Positions 30,619-39,679 are shown, counted from the first letter of the stretch. The stretch: 64,000 bases of DNA from Silanimonas sp. (GCA_018334015.1 JAGXTI010000034.1:90101-154100); one strand, 5' to 3'. The notes: generated by a model from the sequence alone, not told the origin. Program-made: numbers and translations.

Positions 30619-31655
30619 GCGAGCACTCCTTCGGGCAGCTGCATGGTGATGCAGTGCAGGCTGCCGTTCTGCCCGATCAGCGCTCGGCAGGGCACCGGCA
30701 CGATGCGGTGGTTCGGGAAGGCGTTGCCCAGGCTGACGGCGGCCGCGGCGTCCTTCGGGTCGCCGTAGGTCGGCATCAGCACGGCACCGTTGATGATCAG
30801 GAAGTTCGCGTAGGACGCGGCGAGGCGTCGGCCCCCATCAATGATCGGTCGCGCCCAGGGCAGCGGGTAGAGGCGGTAGGGTCGGTTCTCGGTGGTGCGC
30901 AACGCCGCCAGTTCGGCCGCCATCGCCTGCAATTCGGGGTAATGCGTATCGGCCGGGTCGTCGCAGCTCTGGTAGACGATGGCATCGCCGGCGGCGAAGC
31001 GGGCGAGGGTGTCGATGTGGGCGTCGGTGTCATCGCCTTCCAGCGCGCCATGCTCCAGCCACAGCACGCGATGTTGTTGCAGCGTGTTTTCGAGCTGCCA
31101 GCCGATCTCCTGCCGGGTCAGGCCGGGGTGGCGTTCATGCAGGCAGCGCCAGGTGCTGAGCAGGGTGCCGGTACCGTCGGTTTCGATGGCGCCGCCCTCG
31201 AGCGCGAAATCGACGCGCTGGTGCCTGGCGTTCTTGAACAGGCCGGCCGCCACCAGCCGCGACACCAGCGCATCGTCCTGCGCCGCGCCGTATTTGCCGC
31301 CCCAGCCGGTGAAGCGGAAATCGAGCAGGCAAAAACCCTGGCCGTCGCGCAGGGTGATCGGGCCGGAATCGCGCAGCCAGGTGTCGTCGTAGGTGGCCTC
31401 GACGAAACGCAGCCGCGCGAGGTCGGCGCCGGCTGCACCGAGCAGCTGGCGGGCCCGGGTTTCGAGTGCCGCATTGGCGACCACCACGACGAGGTGCTGG
31501 AAGCGCGTCACCGCAAGCCCCAGCGCGACATACGTCGTTTCGACCTCAGCGAGTTGCGCGGCCCAGTCGGTGCCGGCGTGCGGCCAGGCGATCAGGACGG
31601 CATCTTGGGGCTCCCATTCGGCGGGAAAACGCAGGCGCATGCTGGCCCTGTCCAT
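30615..31655 (-). CDS. aguA: Agmatine deiminase
   Basis: The 346-residue enzyme belongs to the guanidino-group modifying (peptidylarginine deiminase-like) superfamily. It converts agmatine to N-carbamoylputrescine, the substrate of the next gene product. Visible motifs are PAEWEPQDAVLIAWPH at the start, YDDTWLRDSGPI, the FALEGGAIE acidic motif and the C-terminal catalytic cysteine C335 in GSLHCITMQLP. A second ATG at codon 6 (31640) is an alternative start. The gene begins immediately after the stop of the small exported protein gene. Confidence 0.92.
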   Translation of the reverse strand: MDRASMRLRFPAEWEPQDAVLIAWPHAGTDWAAQLAEVETTYVALGLAVTRFQHLVVVVANAALETRARQLLGAAGADLARLRFVEATYDDTWLRDSGPITLRDGQGFCLLDFRFTGWGGKYGAAQDDALVSRLVAAGLFKNARHQRVDFALEGGAIETDGTGTLLSTWRCLHERHPGLTRQEIGWQLENTLQQHRVLWLEHGALEGDDTDAHIDTLARFAAGDAIVYQSCDDPADTHYPELQAMAAELAALRTTENRPYRLYPLPWARPIIDGGRRLAASYANFLIINGAVLMPTYGDPKDAAAAVSLGNAFPNHRIVPVPCRALIGQNGSLHCITMQLPEGVLA

Positions 31656-31988
31656 TCAAGGACGCTGTACCGGGATCGGGCCCAGTTCCTCGGGCGCGGC
31701 ACGGTTCAGAACCGCGTTGATCACCCGGTCGCGTTCGAAATAGACGGTGAATTCCGGGTAGACCCAGCGGTGGATCACCGGCCAAGCCGCGCGCTGGCCA
31801 CCGCGCGGTTCGAGCCGCTGCTGCGGGGCGCCGAAACGCGCCTCGACCTGGGCCATGCTCTGGCCGCGGGCCGGCAACTGGGCGGCCTCACCGGCCTGGA
31901 CGCGCTCGATCAGCAGGCGGTCGGCCTGGGCCGGCGCGGCGAAGGCGAGCGCGAGGCTCGCGGCGAGATAGGCGGAACGCAGCGGCAT
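31656..31988 (-). CDS. Small exported protein of unknown function
   Basis: The 110-residue protein has a clean signal peptide (residues 1-22, ending APAQA) and a short mature domain with the sequence RGQSMAQVEARFGAPQQR, followed by VIHRWVYPEFTVYFERDRV. The G-x-S-x-x-x-V-x-x-x-x-G-x-P pattern recalls BamE/SmpA-type small beta proteins, but I cannot place it firmly. Its TGA is followed at once by the aguA ATG, so it is probably the first gene of the agmatine operon, although no functional link is evident. The ATG at 31986-31988 was chosen for the signal peptide. Confidence 0.7.
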   Translation of the reverse strand: MPLRSAYLAASLALAFAAPAQADRLLIERVQAGEAAQLPARGQSMAQVEARFGAPQQRLEPRGGQRAAWPVIHRWVYPEFTVYFERDRVINAVLNRAAPEELGPIPVQRP

Positions 31989-32042
31989 GGCAGGTCTCCG
32001 GGGCGGTGGACGGGGCTGAGGCCGGATTGTGGCATCGCCGCA

Positions 32043-32078
32043 CACGAAAACAACAACGCCGGCGCGAGGCCGGCGTTG
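32043..32078 (-). terminator. Intrinsic terminator of rpmJ
   Basis: Read on the minus strand, a 10-bp stem (CAACGCCGGC paired with GCCGGCGTTG, five-base loop) is followed by TTGTTTTC. It starts about 25 bases after the L36 stop and separates that gene from the agmatine operon. Confidence 0.8.
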
Positions 32079-32103
32079 GTGAGGCTTCAGGGCCGGATCA
32101 CGC

Positions 32104-32229
32104 TCAGCGCTGGCGGGCCTTGAAGCGGGGGTTCGACTTGCAGATCACGAAGACCTTGCCACGACGACGCACGACCTTGCAGTCGCGGTGGCGGGACTTC
32201 GCGGACTTCAGGGACGAGAGGACTTTCAT
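32104..32229 (-). CDS. rpmJ: 50S ribosomal protein L36, zinc-ligand-poor variant
   Basis: The 41-residue protein begins [20 protein letters not shown] and ends with [14 protein letters not shown], unmistakably L36. Zinc-binding L36 has four ligands in a C-x2-C-x12-C-x4-H pattern. Here only two cysteines remain, the first cysteine position is occupied by another residue and the final histidine is Phe. This is the form found in xanthomonads. It is a single gene with its own terminator downstream. The gene is very short, but the match is decisive. Confidence 0.95.
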   Translation of the reverse strand: MKVLSSLKSAKSRHRDCKVVRRRGKVFVICKSNPRFKARQR

Positions 32230-32352
32230 GCGACACCTGTGGCGGAAGGGTTGATCGGTAAGCAGGCGATTGTGGCGCAAATTTCCGGCCCGATCAAGCA
32301 CTTGCCTGAACCGGGCCGGCGTCGGCGCTTGCAACAACCGCCAGGCTGTCGG

Positions 32353-33360
32353 TCAAACCCCGTAATAGTTACGGTACCAGGCCACGAAACGGGGGATGCC
32401 GAGCTCGACCGGCGTCGAGGGCGAATAGCCGACATCGCGCATCAGCGCCGACACCTCGGCCTCGGTGTCGGGCACGTCGCCGGGCTGCAGCGGCAGCAGG
32501 TTCTTCTGCGCCTTCTTGCCGGCGGCCTCCTCGATCAGCTCGATGTAGCGCGAGAGCTGCACCGGCGTGTGATTGCCGATGTTGTAGAGCCGGTAGGGCG
32601 CGGCACTCGACGCCGGTGTCGGCGCCATTGGATCGAAATCCGGGTCGGGGCCGGGCACCCGATCGAGCGTGCGGACGACGCCCTCGACGATGTCGTCGAT
32701 GTAAGTGAAATCGCGGGTGTGCCTGCCGAAGTTGAAGACCTCGATCGGCTCGCCGGCGAGGATCTTCTTCGTGAACAAAAACAGCGCCATGTCCGGCCGG
32801 CCCCAGGGCCCGTAGACGGTGAAGAAACGCAGGCCGGTGGTCGGCAGGCCGAACAGATGGCTGTAAGTGTGCGCCATCAGTTCGTTGGCCTTCTTGCTGG
32901 CGGCGTAAAGGCTCACCGGGTGGTCGACGCTGTCTTCGACGGCGAAGGGCAGCTTGCGGTTGGCGCCGTAGACCGAGCTCGAGCTGGCGTAGACGAGGTG
33001 CTCGACGCCCTTGTGGCGGCAGGCTTCCAGCACGTTGAGGAAGCCGACGATGTTGGCGTCGATGTAGGCGCGCGGGTTCTCGAGCGAATAGCGCACGCCG
33101 GCCTGGGCGGCGAGGTGGACCACGCGCTTCGGCTGGAAAGCGTCGAAAGCGGCATCGAGCGCCGCGCGGTCTTCCAGTGCGGCCTTGAGGAACGAGAAGC
33201 CAGCACGTGGCCTCAGCCGGTCCAGCCGCGCCTGTTTCAGGCGCACATCGTAGTAATCGTTGAGGTTGTCGTAACCGAACACCTCGTCGCCGCGGTCGAG
33301 CAGACGATGGGCCAGGGTCGAACCGATGAAACCGGCGGCACCGGTGATCAGGATGCGCAT
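32353..33360 (-). CDS. UDP-sugar 4-epimerase (UDP-glucuronate epimerase type)
   Basis: The 335-residue extended-SDR enzyme has the NAD-binding GAAGFIG motif (7-13), the active-site ASSSSVYG region with serines near 127-129, and the catalytic Y152-x3-K156. The [20 protein letters not shown] segment is typical of UDP-glucuronate 4-epimerases (LpsL/Cap1J type). Epimerases of UDP-N-acetylglucosaminuronate (WbpP/TviC) are close relatives, and the neighbouring dehydrogenase makes that substrate possible. It ends a leftward operon, 8 bases after the dehydrogenase gene, and should supply uronic acid donors for surface polysaccharide. Confidence 0.85.
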   Translation of the reverse strand: MRILITGAAGFIGSTLAHRLLDRGDEVFGYDNLNDYYDVRLKQARLDRLRPRAGFSFLKAALEDRAALDAAFDAFQPKRVVHLAAQAGVRYSLENPRAYIDANIVGFLNVLEACRHKGVEHLVYASSSSVYGANRKLPFAVEDSVDHPVSLYAASKKANELMAHTYSHLFGLPTTGLRFFTVYGPWGRPDMALFLFTKKILAGEPIEVFNFGRHTRDFTYIDDIVEGVVRTLDRVPGPDPDFDPMAPTPASSAAPYRLYNIGNHTPVQLSRYIELIEEAAGKKAQKNLLPLQPGDVPDTEAEVSALMRDVGYSPSTPVELGIPRFVAWYRNYYGV

Positions 33361-33368
33361 GCGGGTTC

Positions 33369-34649
33369 TCAGAGCCGTCCGTCGACGCTGTCGCGCGGCA
33401 GGATGCCCTTGACGTCGAACACCACACCTTCGGGCCGGGCGAAGGCACGGATCGCGTCTGCACCGAGCTCGCGGAAGGCGCGATGCGCCACGGCCACCAC
33501 CACCGCCTCGTAGCGACCCGGCTGCGGTGCTTGGTCGAGCAATGCGAGACCGTATTCGCGGCCTGCATCGGCGGCTGCCACGCAGGGGTCGTGGACATCG
33601 ACGGCGAGGCCGTAGTCGACGAGTTCGCGCACCACATCGATCACCCGCGTGTTGCGCAGGTCCGGGCAGTCCTCCTTGAAGGCCAATCCGAGCACCAGCA
33701 CGCGCCCGCCATGCACCGGCAAGCCGCGCTGGCCGAGCAGCTTGACCACGCGCTGGGCGACAAAGGCCCCCATGCCGTCATTGATACGCCGCCCGGCGAG
33801 GATCACCTCCGGGTGGTAACCGACCTGCTGCGCCTTGTCGGTGAGGTAGTAGGGATCGACGCCGATGCAGTGGCCGCCGACCAGACCGGGGCGGAACGGC
33901 AGGAAATTCCATTTGCTGCCGGCGGCGGCCAGCACATCGAGGGTGTCGAGGCCGAGCCGGTGGCAGAGCATGGCCAACTCGTTCATCAGGGCGATATTGA
34001 GGTCGCGCTGGGTGTTCTCGATGACTTTGGCTGCCTCGGCCACCCGCAGGCTCGGAGCCGGATGGGTGCCGGCCGTCACGATGCGCCGGTACAGCGCATC
34101 GACGCGGGCGGCCGCCGCCGGGCAGGAGCCCGCGGTGACCTTGACGATGTCCTTGAGCCGGCGCTGGCGGTCGCCGGGGTTCAACCGCTCAGGGCTGTAG
34201 CCCACGGCGAAATCGGTGTGCAGGCGCAGGCCCGAGGCCGCCTCCAGTGCCGGCACGCAGATCTCCTCGGTCGCGCCGGGGTAGACGGTGGATTCGTAGA
34301 TCACCAGATCGCCCGGTTTCAGCACTTGGCCGACCGTGCGGCTGGCCGCCAGCAAAGGGCCGAAATCGGGACGCCGTGCGGCATCCACCGGGGTCGGTAC
34401 GGTGACGATGAACACCCGGCAGTCGGCCAGGTTTTCGGCATGCTCGCAAAAGCCGAGCCGGGTGGCGCTCTGCCATTCCGGCCCGCTCACCTCACCGGTG
34501 CGGTCGTGGCCGGCACGCAATTCGGCGATCCTTTGGCCATCGATGTCGAAACCCCTCGTCGGCAGCACCGCACCGAAGGCCACGGCCAGGGGCAGACCGA
34601 CATAACCCAGGCCGATGACGGCGACCGGGCCCTCGTCCTGCCCACTCAT
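33369..34649 (-). CDS. UDP-N-acetyl-hexosamine 6-dehydrogenase, TviB/WbpA-like
   Basis: The 426-residue nucleotide-sugar dehydrogenase has the N-terminal NAD-binding GLGYVG (13-18), a central helix domain with [14 protein letters not shown], the catalytic cysteine C261 in [14 protein letters not shown] and the C-terminal [15 protein letters not shown]. The sequence is closer to TviB/WbpA enzymes, which oxidise UDP-GlcNAc or UDP-GalNAc to the uronic acid, than to UDP-glucose dehydrogenases. Its ATG overlaps the stop of the upstream TPR-like gene. Together with the following epimerase it would make amino-uronic acid sugars for capsule or O-antigen. Confidence 0.85.
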   Translation of the reverse strand: MSGQDEGPVAVIGLGYVGLPLAVAFGAVLPTRGFDIDGQRIAELRAGHDRTGEVSGPEWQSATRLGFCEHAENLADCRVFIVTVPTPVDAARRPDFGPLLAASRTVGQVLKPGDLVIYESTVYPGATEEICVPALEAASGLRLHTDFAVGYSPERLNPGDRQRRLKDIVKVTAGSCPAAAARVDALYRRIVTAGTHPAPSLRVAEAAKVIENTQRDLNIALMNELAMLCHRLGLDTLDVLAAAGSKWNFLPFRPGLVGGHCIGVDPYYLTDKAQQVGYHPEVILAGRRINDGMGAFVAQRVVKLLGQRGLPVHGGRVLVLGLAFKEDCPDLRNTRVIDVVRELVDYGLAVDVHDPCVAAADAGREYGLALLDQAPQPGRYEAVVVAVAHRAFRELGADAIRAFARPEGVVFDVKGILPRDSVDGRL

Positions 34650-35503
34650 TCCTCGATCATCCCGGCGGCCTGATGGGTGTCCAGCCATTCCATCGCGTCG
34701 CGGGCTTTCCGCTGGGCCGCCTGCTCGAAGGCGGCGGCGGCGGCCTCTTCGCCCTTGGCACCGTGCAGCAGCAGGAGCACCTGGCCGTGCTCGAGGTGGA
34801 CCACGGGGGCCTGCGGCGTGAGCTTCAACGCTGTCGCCAGGTGTTTTTCGGCCTCGGCGGCCTTGGCGCCGTAGGTCAGGCCGGCAACCAGGCCACCGAC
34901 CTTGGCGACGATCTCGGCGTGGTAGACCGCCATCGCCAGATGCGCCTCGGCATGCTTGGGCGCCAGCGCGAGGCTGCGTTCCAGGCTCTCGCGGACCTTG
35001 CCGGCGAGGCCGGCTTTCAGGGCCTTGAGGATGCTGATGTCCTGGCTGTAGCGACCGAGCGCGAAGGCCCGCCGGTAATGGCTGTTGGCTTCGTCGGGCA
35101 GGGCCGCGATGGCGGTCTCGGCGAGTGCGGTGGCCGCCTCGAAGCGGGCGAGGCGTTCGCTCACGTCCTCGACCCGATGGGCGGTGTGGATGCCGATGGC
35201 TTTGATCGCCACCGAGGCCCCGACCGCACCGAGGGCGCGCCCGCTGTTCCAGGCGGTTTCGAAACGGCCCTCGTGGAAAGCCCGCCAAGCCTCCTGCAAG
35301 GCCAGGGCAAGCGCATCGGCGTCGAGGTCTGGCGCGGCCTTGCCGGCGGCCTTGAGCAGGGCGGCGGCGCGTTGCCGATCGGGCCAGGCTTCGCCGTCGC
35401 CGGCATGCAGGTCTTTCCAGGCTTTTTTCAGGGCATCGCCGCTGAAATCGAAAGCCGCACCTGCGGGCAGGGCCGCCCAGCCGCTTTTCTTCCTTGTTGC
35501 CAT
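34646..35503 (-). CDS. TPR-like protein of unknown function
   Basis: The 285-residue, alanine- and lysine-rich protein is almost all helical and contains TPR-like repeats. One is near residues 115-135 (ALAETAIAALPDEANSHYRR) and another near 170-190 (SLERSLALAPKHAEAHLAMA). No signal peptide or membrane segment is visible, so it should be cytosolic. I do not recognise a characterised family. It overlaps the UDP-sugar dehydrogenase start by four bases and lies 23 bases downstream of the TetR gene, so it sits in the middle of the leftward operon. Its link to sugar or lipid genes is open. Confidence 0.7.
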   Translation of the reverse strand: MATRKKSGWAALPAGAAFDFSGDALKKAWKDLHAGDGEAWPDRQRAAALLKAAGKAAPDLDADALALALQEAWRAFHEGRFETAWNSGRALGAVGASVAIKAIGIHTAHRVEDVSERLARFEAATALAETAIAALPDEANSHYRRAFALGRYSQDISILKALKAGLAGKVRESLERSLALAPKHAEAHLAMAVYHAEIVAKVGGLVAGLTYGAKAAEAEKHLATALKLTPQAPVVHLEHGQVLLLLHGAKGEEAAAAAFEQAAQRKARDAMEWLDTHQAAGMIEE

Positions 35504-35526
35504 GCGTTACGACTCCATGGGACCGA

Positions 35527-36153
35527 TCAGTCCCGGTAGGCCTCGCTGAGGGTGTGCAGGTGCACGCGCTCGGCATCGCGCAGGAAGGGCGCGATCAGCA
35601 TCATCACCTGGACGATGCCCTGGCGGATCGCCCGCGCCTCGTCCTGATCGCCCTTGGCCGCCGCGTAGTTCAGCCAGAAGGTGGTCAGCACCAGCAGGTT
35701 GGTGGAAAAACCGTCCATCTCGGCTGGCGAGGCACGCACGATGCCGGCGCGGGCCAGTCCACGGATCACCTGGCCGGTGTTGTCGGTGGCGCGCTTGAGG
35801 ATGCGCGCAAAGCGCAGGCGCAGGCGGCGGTTGCGGCTCAGGATGTCGACCAGATCGCGATACAGGAAGCGGTAGTCCCAGATGCACTCGAACACCAGAT
35901 GCATCTGCAGCCAGATGTCCTCGAGGTTGGGCAGCCGCGTGGTTGGCACCGACATCGCCTCGCTGATCCGCTCCTCGTAGCGGCCGAACAGCTGCTCGAT
36001 GATGTCGTCCTTGTTGCGGAAGTGGTAGTACAGGTTGCCAGGGCTGATTTCCAGCTCGTCGGCGATGTGGTTGGTGGTGACGTTCGGCTCCCCTTGCGCG
36101 TTGAACATCGCCAGCGCGCAGTCGAGAATCTTTTGCCGGGTCTTGGCGGCCAT
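35527..36153 (-). CDS. TetR-family transcriptional regulator
   Basis: The 208-residue protein has an N-terminal TetR DNA-binding domain (KTRQKILDCALAMFNAQG at about 4-21, then TTNHIADELEISPGNLYYHF) and a larger helical ligand-binding domain. It is encoded 13 bases downstream of the acyl-CoA-binding protein and close to the divergent fatty acyl-CoA reductase gene. By analogy with FadR/FabR-type TetR regulators, it may sense an acyl-CoA and control both transcripts. The operator cannot be pinned down, though a GATCGATC palindrome lies in the 168-base spacer. Confidence 0.88.
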   Translation of the reverse strand: MAAKTRQKILDCALAMFNAQGEPNVTTNHIADELEISPGNLYYHFRNKDDIIEQLFGRYEERISEAMSVPTTRLPNLEDIWLQMHLVFECIWDYRFLYRDLVDILSRNRRLRLRFARILKRATDNTGQVIRGLARAGIVRASPAEMDGFSTNLLVLTTFWLNYAAAKGDQDEARAIRQGIVQVMMLIAPFLRDAERVHLHTLSEAYRD

Positions 36154-36166
36154 CCGGGCGCTCCGC

Positions 36167-36424
36167 TCAGGCGCTGAGACGTTCGACCAGTTCGACGTAC
36201 TTGGTCATCGCCTCGTCGCGTGGCATGCCCTTCAGCTTTTCCCAGGCTTCGTACTTGGCGTTGCCGACGAAATCGAAGAAGCCGGGTTTCTCGCCTTGGG
36301 CATCGCCCTCGGAACCCTGCTTGAACAGGGCGTAGAGCCGCAGCAGGGTGTCGTTGTCGGGGCGTTCCGGCAGGCTCTTGACGGCTTCCTTGGCCTTTTC
36401 GAATCGGGTCTTGAGGTCGGGCAT
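36167..36424 (-). CDS. Acyl-CoA-binding protein (ACBP)
   Basis: The 85-residue protein matches the small four-helix acyl-CoA-binding protein family that carries long-chain acyl-CoA esters in the cytosol. The core motif LRLYALFKQ, the KPGFFDFVGNAKYEAWEKLKG region and the closing YVELVERL are all present at the expected spacing, and the length equals that of eukaryotic ACBPs. Free-standing ACBPs are common in eukaryotes and patchy in bacteria. It begins the leftward operon and faces the acyl-CoA reductase-like gene 168 bases away, so a joint role in acyl-CoA use is likely. Confidence 0.9.
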   Translation of the reverse strand: MPDLKTRFEKAKEAVKSLPERPDNDTLLRLYALFKQGSEGDAQGEKPGFFDFVGNAKYEAWEKLKGMPRDEAMTKYVELVERLSA

Positions 36425-36592
36425 GGCGGCGGATCCCGGTGCGGGCAGGTGGGCGGCAAGGAAATAGCACGGCCCCGTCGCGAGGGTCAACGCGGCCCGC
36501 CCTGTTTGCCGAGGATCGATCGCTCTGGCACCGTAATCCGTCAGCTTCCGGCCGCACGGGCGGGTCGCACTGGGGATTTTACGGAGATCGAC

Positions 36593-38581
36593 ATGGCGTA
36601 TTTCGTCACCGGTGGCACCGGTTTCATCGGCCGCTTCCTGGTCGGTCGTTTGCTCAAGCGCAGGGGCAGCATCCATGTTCTGGTGCGGCGTGGTTCGCAG
36701 AAAAAGTTCGAGGAGATCGCCGAGCGCATGGGCTGGGACCGACGCCGCGTCATTCCGGTGGCCGGTGATCTGGCCAAGCCCAAGTTCGGCCTCAGTGCCG
36801 CCCAGCTCAAGGCACTGACCGGCAAGGTGAAGCATGTCTTCCATCTCGCCGCCATCTATGACCTGACCGCCGATGCCGAATCCCAGCGCGTTGCCAACGT
36901 CGAGGGCACCCGGCACGCGATGGAATTCACCAACGCCGTCAAGGCGCAGTGCTTCCACCACACCAGTTCGATCGCCGCGGCCGGCCTCTACCCTGGCGTC
37001 TTCCGCGAGGACATGTTCGCCGAGGCCGAAGGCCTGGGCGATCCCTATTTCCGCACCAAGCATGAATCCGAAGGGCTGGTGCGCTCGTCTTGCCCGGTGC
37101 CTTTCCGCATCTACCGCCCCGGCGTGGTCATCGGCCACAGCAAGACCGGCGAGATGGACAAGATCGACGGCCCCTATTACCTGTTCACGCTGATCAAGAA
37201 GATCCGCCAGACCTTGCCGCAATGGATGCCGACACTCGGCATCGAAGGCGGCCGGATCAACCTGGTGCCGGTCGATTTCGTGGTCGAGGCGATGGACCAT
37301 ATCGCCCACAAGCGCGGGCTGGATGGCAAATGTTTCCATCTGGTCGACCCGGCTCCGCTGCGCATCGGCGAGGTGATGAACCTGTTCGCGCGCGCCGCCA
37401 ATGCGCCGGAAATGAGCATGCGCATCGATGCCCGCATGTTCGCCGTGGTGCCCGGCTACATCCGCAGCGCGGTGATGAACCTGCCGCCGGTGCAGCGTTT
37501 CGGCAAGGTGCTGCTCAAGGATCTGCGCATCCCGCCGCAGGCGCTGGGCTACATCACCTACCCGACCCGATTCGATACCCGCGAGGTGGAGCGTGCGCTC
37601 AAGGGCAGCGGTATCGCCGTGCCCAAGCTCGAGGACTACGCCTGGCGTCTGTGGGATTACTGGCAGCGCCACCTCGATCCCGACCTGTTTGTCGATCGTT
37701 CGCTGCGCGGCAAGGTCGAGGGCCGGGTGGTGCTGATCACCGGCGGTTCCTCGGGCATCGGTCTGGCCGCCGCCCACAAGATCGCCGAGGCCGGAGCCAA
37801 GGTGGTCATCTGCGCCCGCGGCGAAGACGAGCTTTTCAAGGCCCGCGACGAGATCAAGGCCAAGGGTGGCAGCTGCCACGCCTTCACCGCCGACCTCACC
37901 GATCTGGCCAGTTGCGATGCCTTGATCCAGCGGGTCCAGACCGAGATTGGGGCGGTCGACATCCTCGTCAACAACGCTGGCCGCTCGATCCGCCGTTCGA
38001 TCGAGCTCAGCTTCGACCGCTTCCACGATTTCGAACGGACCATGCAGCTCAACTATTTCGGCAGCCTGCGCCTCATCATGGGCGTGCTGCCAGCGATGAT
38101 CGAGCGCAACGGCGGCCATGTCATCAACATCTCTTCGATCGGCGTGCTGGCCAATTCACCGCGCTTCTCGGCCTACGTCGCCTCGAAGGCGGCGCTGGAT
38201 GCCTTCAGCCGTTGTGCGCAGGGCGAGTTGTCGAACCGCAACATCCATTTCACCACGGTCAACATGCCGCTGGTGAAGACGCCGATGATCGCACCCACCA
38301 AGATGTACGACTCGGTGCCGACGCTGACGCCCGAGGAGGCCGCCGATCTGATCGTGCAGGCCATCATCGAGCGCCCGAGCCGTGTCGCCACCCGACTCGG
38401 CATCTTTGCTGCGCTGGTCAATGCGGTGGCGCCAAAGGCCTACGAGATCGTCATGAACACCGCCTACGAGCTGTTCCCCGATTCGGCGGCGGCCAAGGGC
38501 ATCAAGGGCATGCGCGAGGGTGATAAAGCCACCAACGAGCAGATCGCCTTCGCCGCCCTGATGCGTGGCGTGCACTGGTGA
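36593..38581 (+). CDS. Two-domain fatty acyl-CoA reductase-like SDR protein
   Basis: The 662-residue protein fuses two dehydrogenase domains. The N-terminal half (about 1-370) is an extended SDR with GGTGFIG (7-13) and a YFRTKHESE active-site segment. The C-terminal half (about 375-662) is a classical SDR with TGGSSGIGLAAA near residue 384, NNAGRS and YVASKAALD near residue 528. Length and domain order match the Marinobacter fatty acyl-CoA reductase, which makes fatty alcohols from acyl-CoA. Many homologues carry only a generic SDR name, so activity needs proof. An ACGGAGA ribosome-binding site precedes the ATG. The ACBP/TetR operon is divergent. Confidence 0.82.
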   Translation: MAYFVTGGTGFIGRFLVGRLLKRRGSIHVLVRRGSQKKFEEIAERMGWDRRRVIPVAGDLAKPKFGLSAAQLKALTGKVKHVFHLAAIYDLTADAESQRVANVEGTRHAMEFTNAVKAQCFHHTSSIAAAGLYPGVFREDMFAEAEGLGDPYFRTKHESEGLVRSSCPVPFRIYRPGVVIGHSKTGEMDKIDGPYYLFTLIKKIRQTLPQWMPTLGIEGGRINLVPVDFVVEAMDHIAHKRGLDGKCFHLVDPAPLRIGEVMNLFARAANAPEMSMRIDARMFAVVPGYIRSAVMNLPPVQRFGKVLLKDLRIPPQALGYITYPTRFDTREVERALKGSGIAVPKLEDYAWRLWDYWQRHLDPDLFVDRSLRGKVEGRVVLITGGSSGIGLAAAHKIAEAGAKVVICARGEDELFKARDEIKAKGGSCHAFTADLTDLASCDALIQRVQTEIGAVDILVNNAGRSIRRSIELSFDRFHDFERTMQLNYFGSLRLIMGVLPAMIERNGGHVINISSIGVLANSPRFSAYVASKAALDAFSRCAQGELSNRNIHFTTVNMPLVKTPMIAPTKMYDSVPTLTPEEAADLIVQAIIERPSRVATRLGIFAALVNAVAPKAYEIVMNTAYELFPDSAAAKGIKGMREGDKATNEQIAFAALMRGVHW

Positions 38582-38608
38582 CTGGCGTGCGCGGGTGAGT
38601 GCCGCGAC

Positions 38609-39556
38609 TCAGCCGCAGCGCCGCCAGCGCACGCCTTCGGCGGGGTCGTCCGATTCAAACTGCAGCCGCACCTCGTCGCGCAACTCCGGGTACTGCGCGG
38701 CTAGGCCGCAGCTGGCGGTGAACACGCCATCGACGGTGGCGCCGGGCAGCAGGTCGATCACCAGCGTGGTGTTGCTCGACCAGGCGGCACTCTCCACCCC
38801 GGTCAGGTCGATCATGGCCGAGGCCAGCGCGGCGCGGCGCACTTCGCGCTGGGCGTTGGCGTCGGCGGGCTCAGCGGCGGCTTCGGTGGCGGCTGTTGGC
38901 GGGCTGCCGGCTGGTGAGGCGGGGGTGGGCGCTGTCGGTGCCGGCGTCGGGTCGGGTCGAGGCGTGGGCAGGTGGAGCACGACGATGCCCGCACCCAGCA
39001 GGGCGGCGGCCGCGGTGGCGAGGGTGCGCGGGCGCTTGACCGCCTCGTCGGCTTCGCGGGCCACGTCCTTGCGCACGGATTCCTCGATGAAGGGTTCGAT
39101 GAGCGCCCACAGCGCCGCGCCATCGAACAGCCGGATGCCGTCGCGCTCGGCCTGCTGAACGGCAGCGGGATCAATCTGGCCGAGCGTGGCGATGCACAGC
39201 GTATCGGCCCCCACCTCCTCGCGGCGGCGCTGCGCATCGGCCAATGCCGATGCGGCGATCCGGTAGGCGGTGCCGTGCTTGTAGACCAGCAGGCTGCTGC
39301 CTGCGGCTTGCCGGATCAGACGTTCGGGCAGGGGCACACCCTTGTCGCCGACCAGTCCCTCGACACGCGCGCCTTCGACGCTCAGGGCTTTGGTCAGCAG
39401 GTCGATGCCGTCTTTCCAGCTTCGCGAGGCCAGCACCTCAATGCCGATTTCGATCAGCTTGCGGCGGCGCTGGATCTGGTTGAAGTAGTGGCGGGCGCTG
39501 AAGATCAGGGCGATGGCCACGAAAGCGGCGACGAGGACGGAGAAGATGGGCGACAA
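38609..39556 (-). CDS. Membrane protein with an Mrr-like restriction-fold domain
   Basis: The protein of about 315 residues has an N-terminal membrane helix (FSVLVAAFVAIALIF) and a central domain resembling Mrr_cat. That domain runs through SSLLVYKHGTAYRIAASAL and GADTLCIATLGQIDPAAVQQA to IRLFDGAALWALI. A second membrane helix and a Pro/Thr/Ala-rich linker follow, and a C-terminal domain ends with two to three cysteines. I chose a TTG at 39556 because GGGAG lies just upstream. The frame also allows a TTG at 39592, and no ATG is available. Mrr-type catalytic residues are not clearly complete. Its role is unknown. Confidence 0.6.
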   Translation of the reverse strand: MSPIFSVLVAAFVAIALIFSARHYFNQIQRRRKLIEIGIEVLASRSWKDGIDLLTKALSVEGARVEGLVGDKGVPLPERLIRQAAGSSLLVYKHGTAYRIAASALADAQRRREEVGADTLCIATLGQIDPAAVQQAERDGIRLFDGAALWALIEPFIEESVRKDVAREADEAVKRPRTLATAAAALLGAGIVVLHLPTPRPDPTPAPTAPTPASPAGSPPTAATEAAAEPADANAQREVRRAALASAMIDLTGVESAAWSSNTTLVIDLLPGATVDGVFTASCGLAAQYPELRDEVRLQFESDDPAEGVRWRRCG

Positions 39557-39611
39557 GAGCAGGCTCCCGTTGGAGGCGCGACACTGTAGCAAGGCCTTCC
39601 TTCAAAACGCC

Positions 39612-39635
39612 GACGGCGCCCCGAAGGACGCCGTC
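39612..39635 (-). terminator. Intrinsic terminator of the phasin gene
   Basis: On the minus strand GACGGCGTCC pairs with GGGCGCCGTC around a TTCG tetraloop, a very stable 10-bp stem, followed by GGCGTTTTG. It lies 45 bases downstream of the phasin stop. Confidence 0.75.
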
Positions 39636-39679
39636 TGGGATGAGCACCGCTCGTGGCGGTGGCCATCATGTGACCCGGT

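Noticed and set aside
33369-35576. Single 735-codon fusion of a basic N-terminus to the UDP-sugar dehydrogenase
   Set aside because: The upstream part is an out-of-frame reading of the TPR-like gene; the dehydrogenase has its own ATG at 34649.
36167-38119. 650-codon minus-strand frame joining ACBP to the antisense of the acyl-CoA reductase gene
   Set aside because: Only the last 85 codons are real (ACBP, starting at 36424). The rest is shadow of the plus-strand SDR gene.
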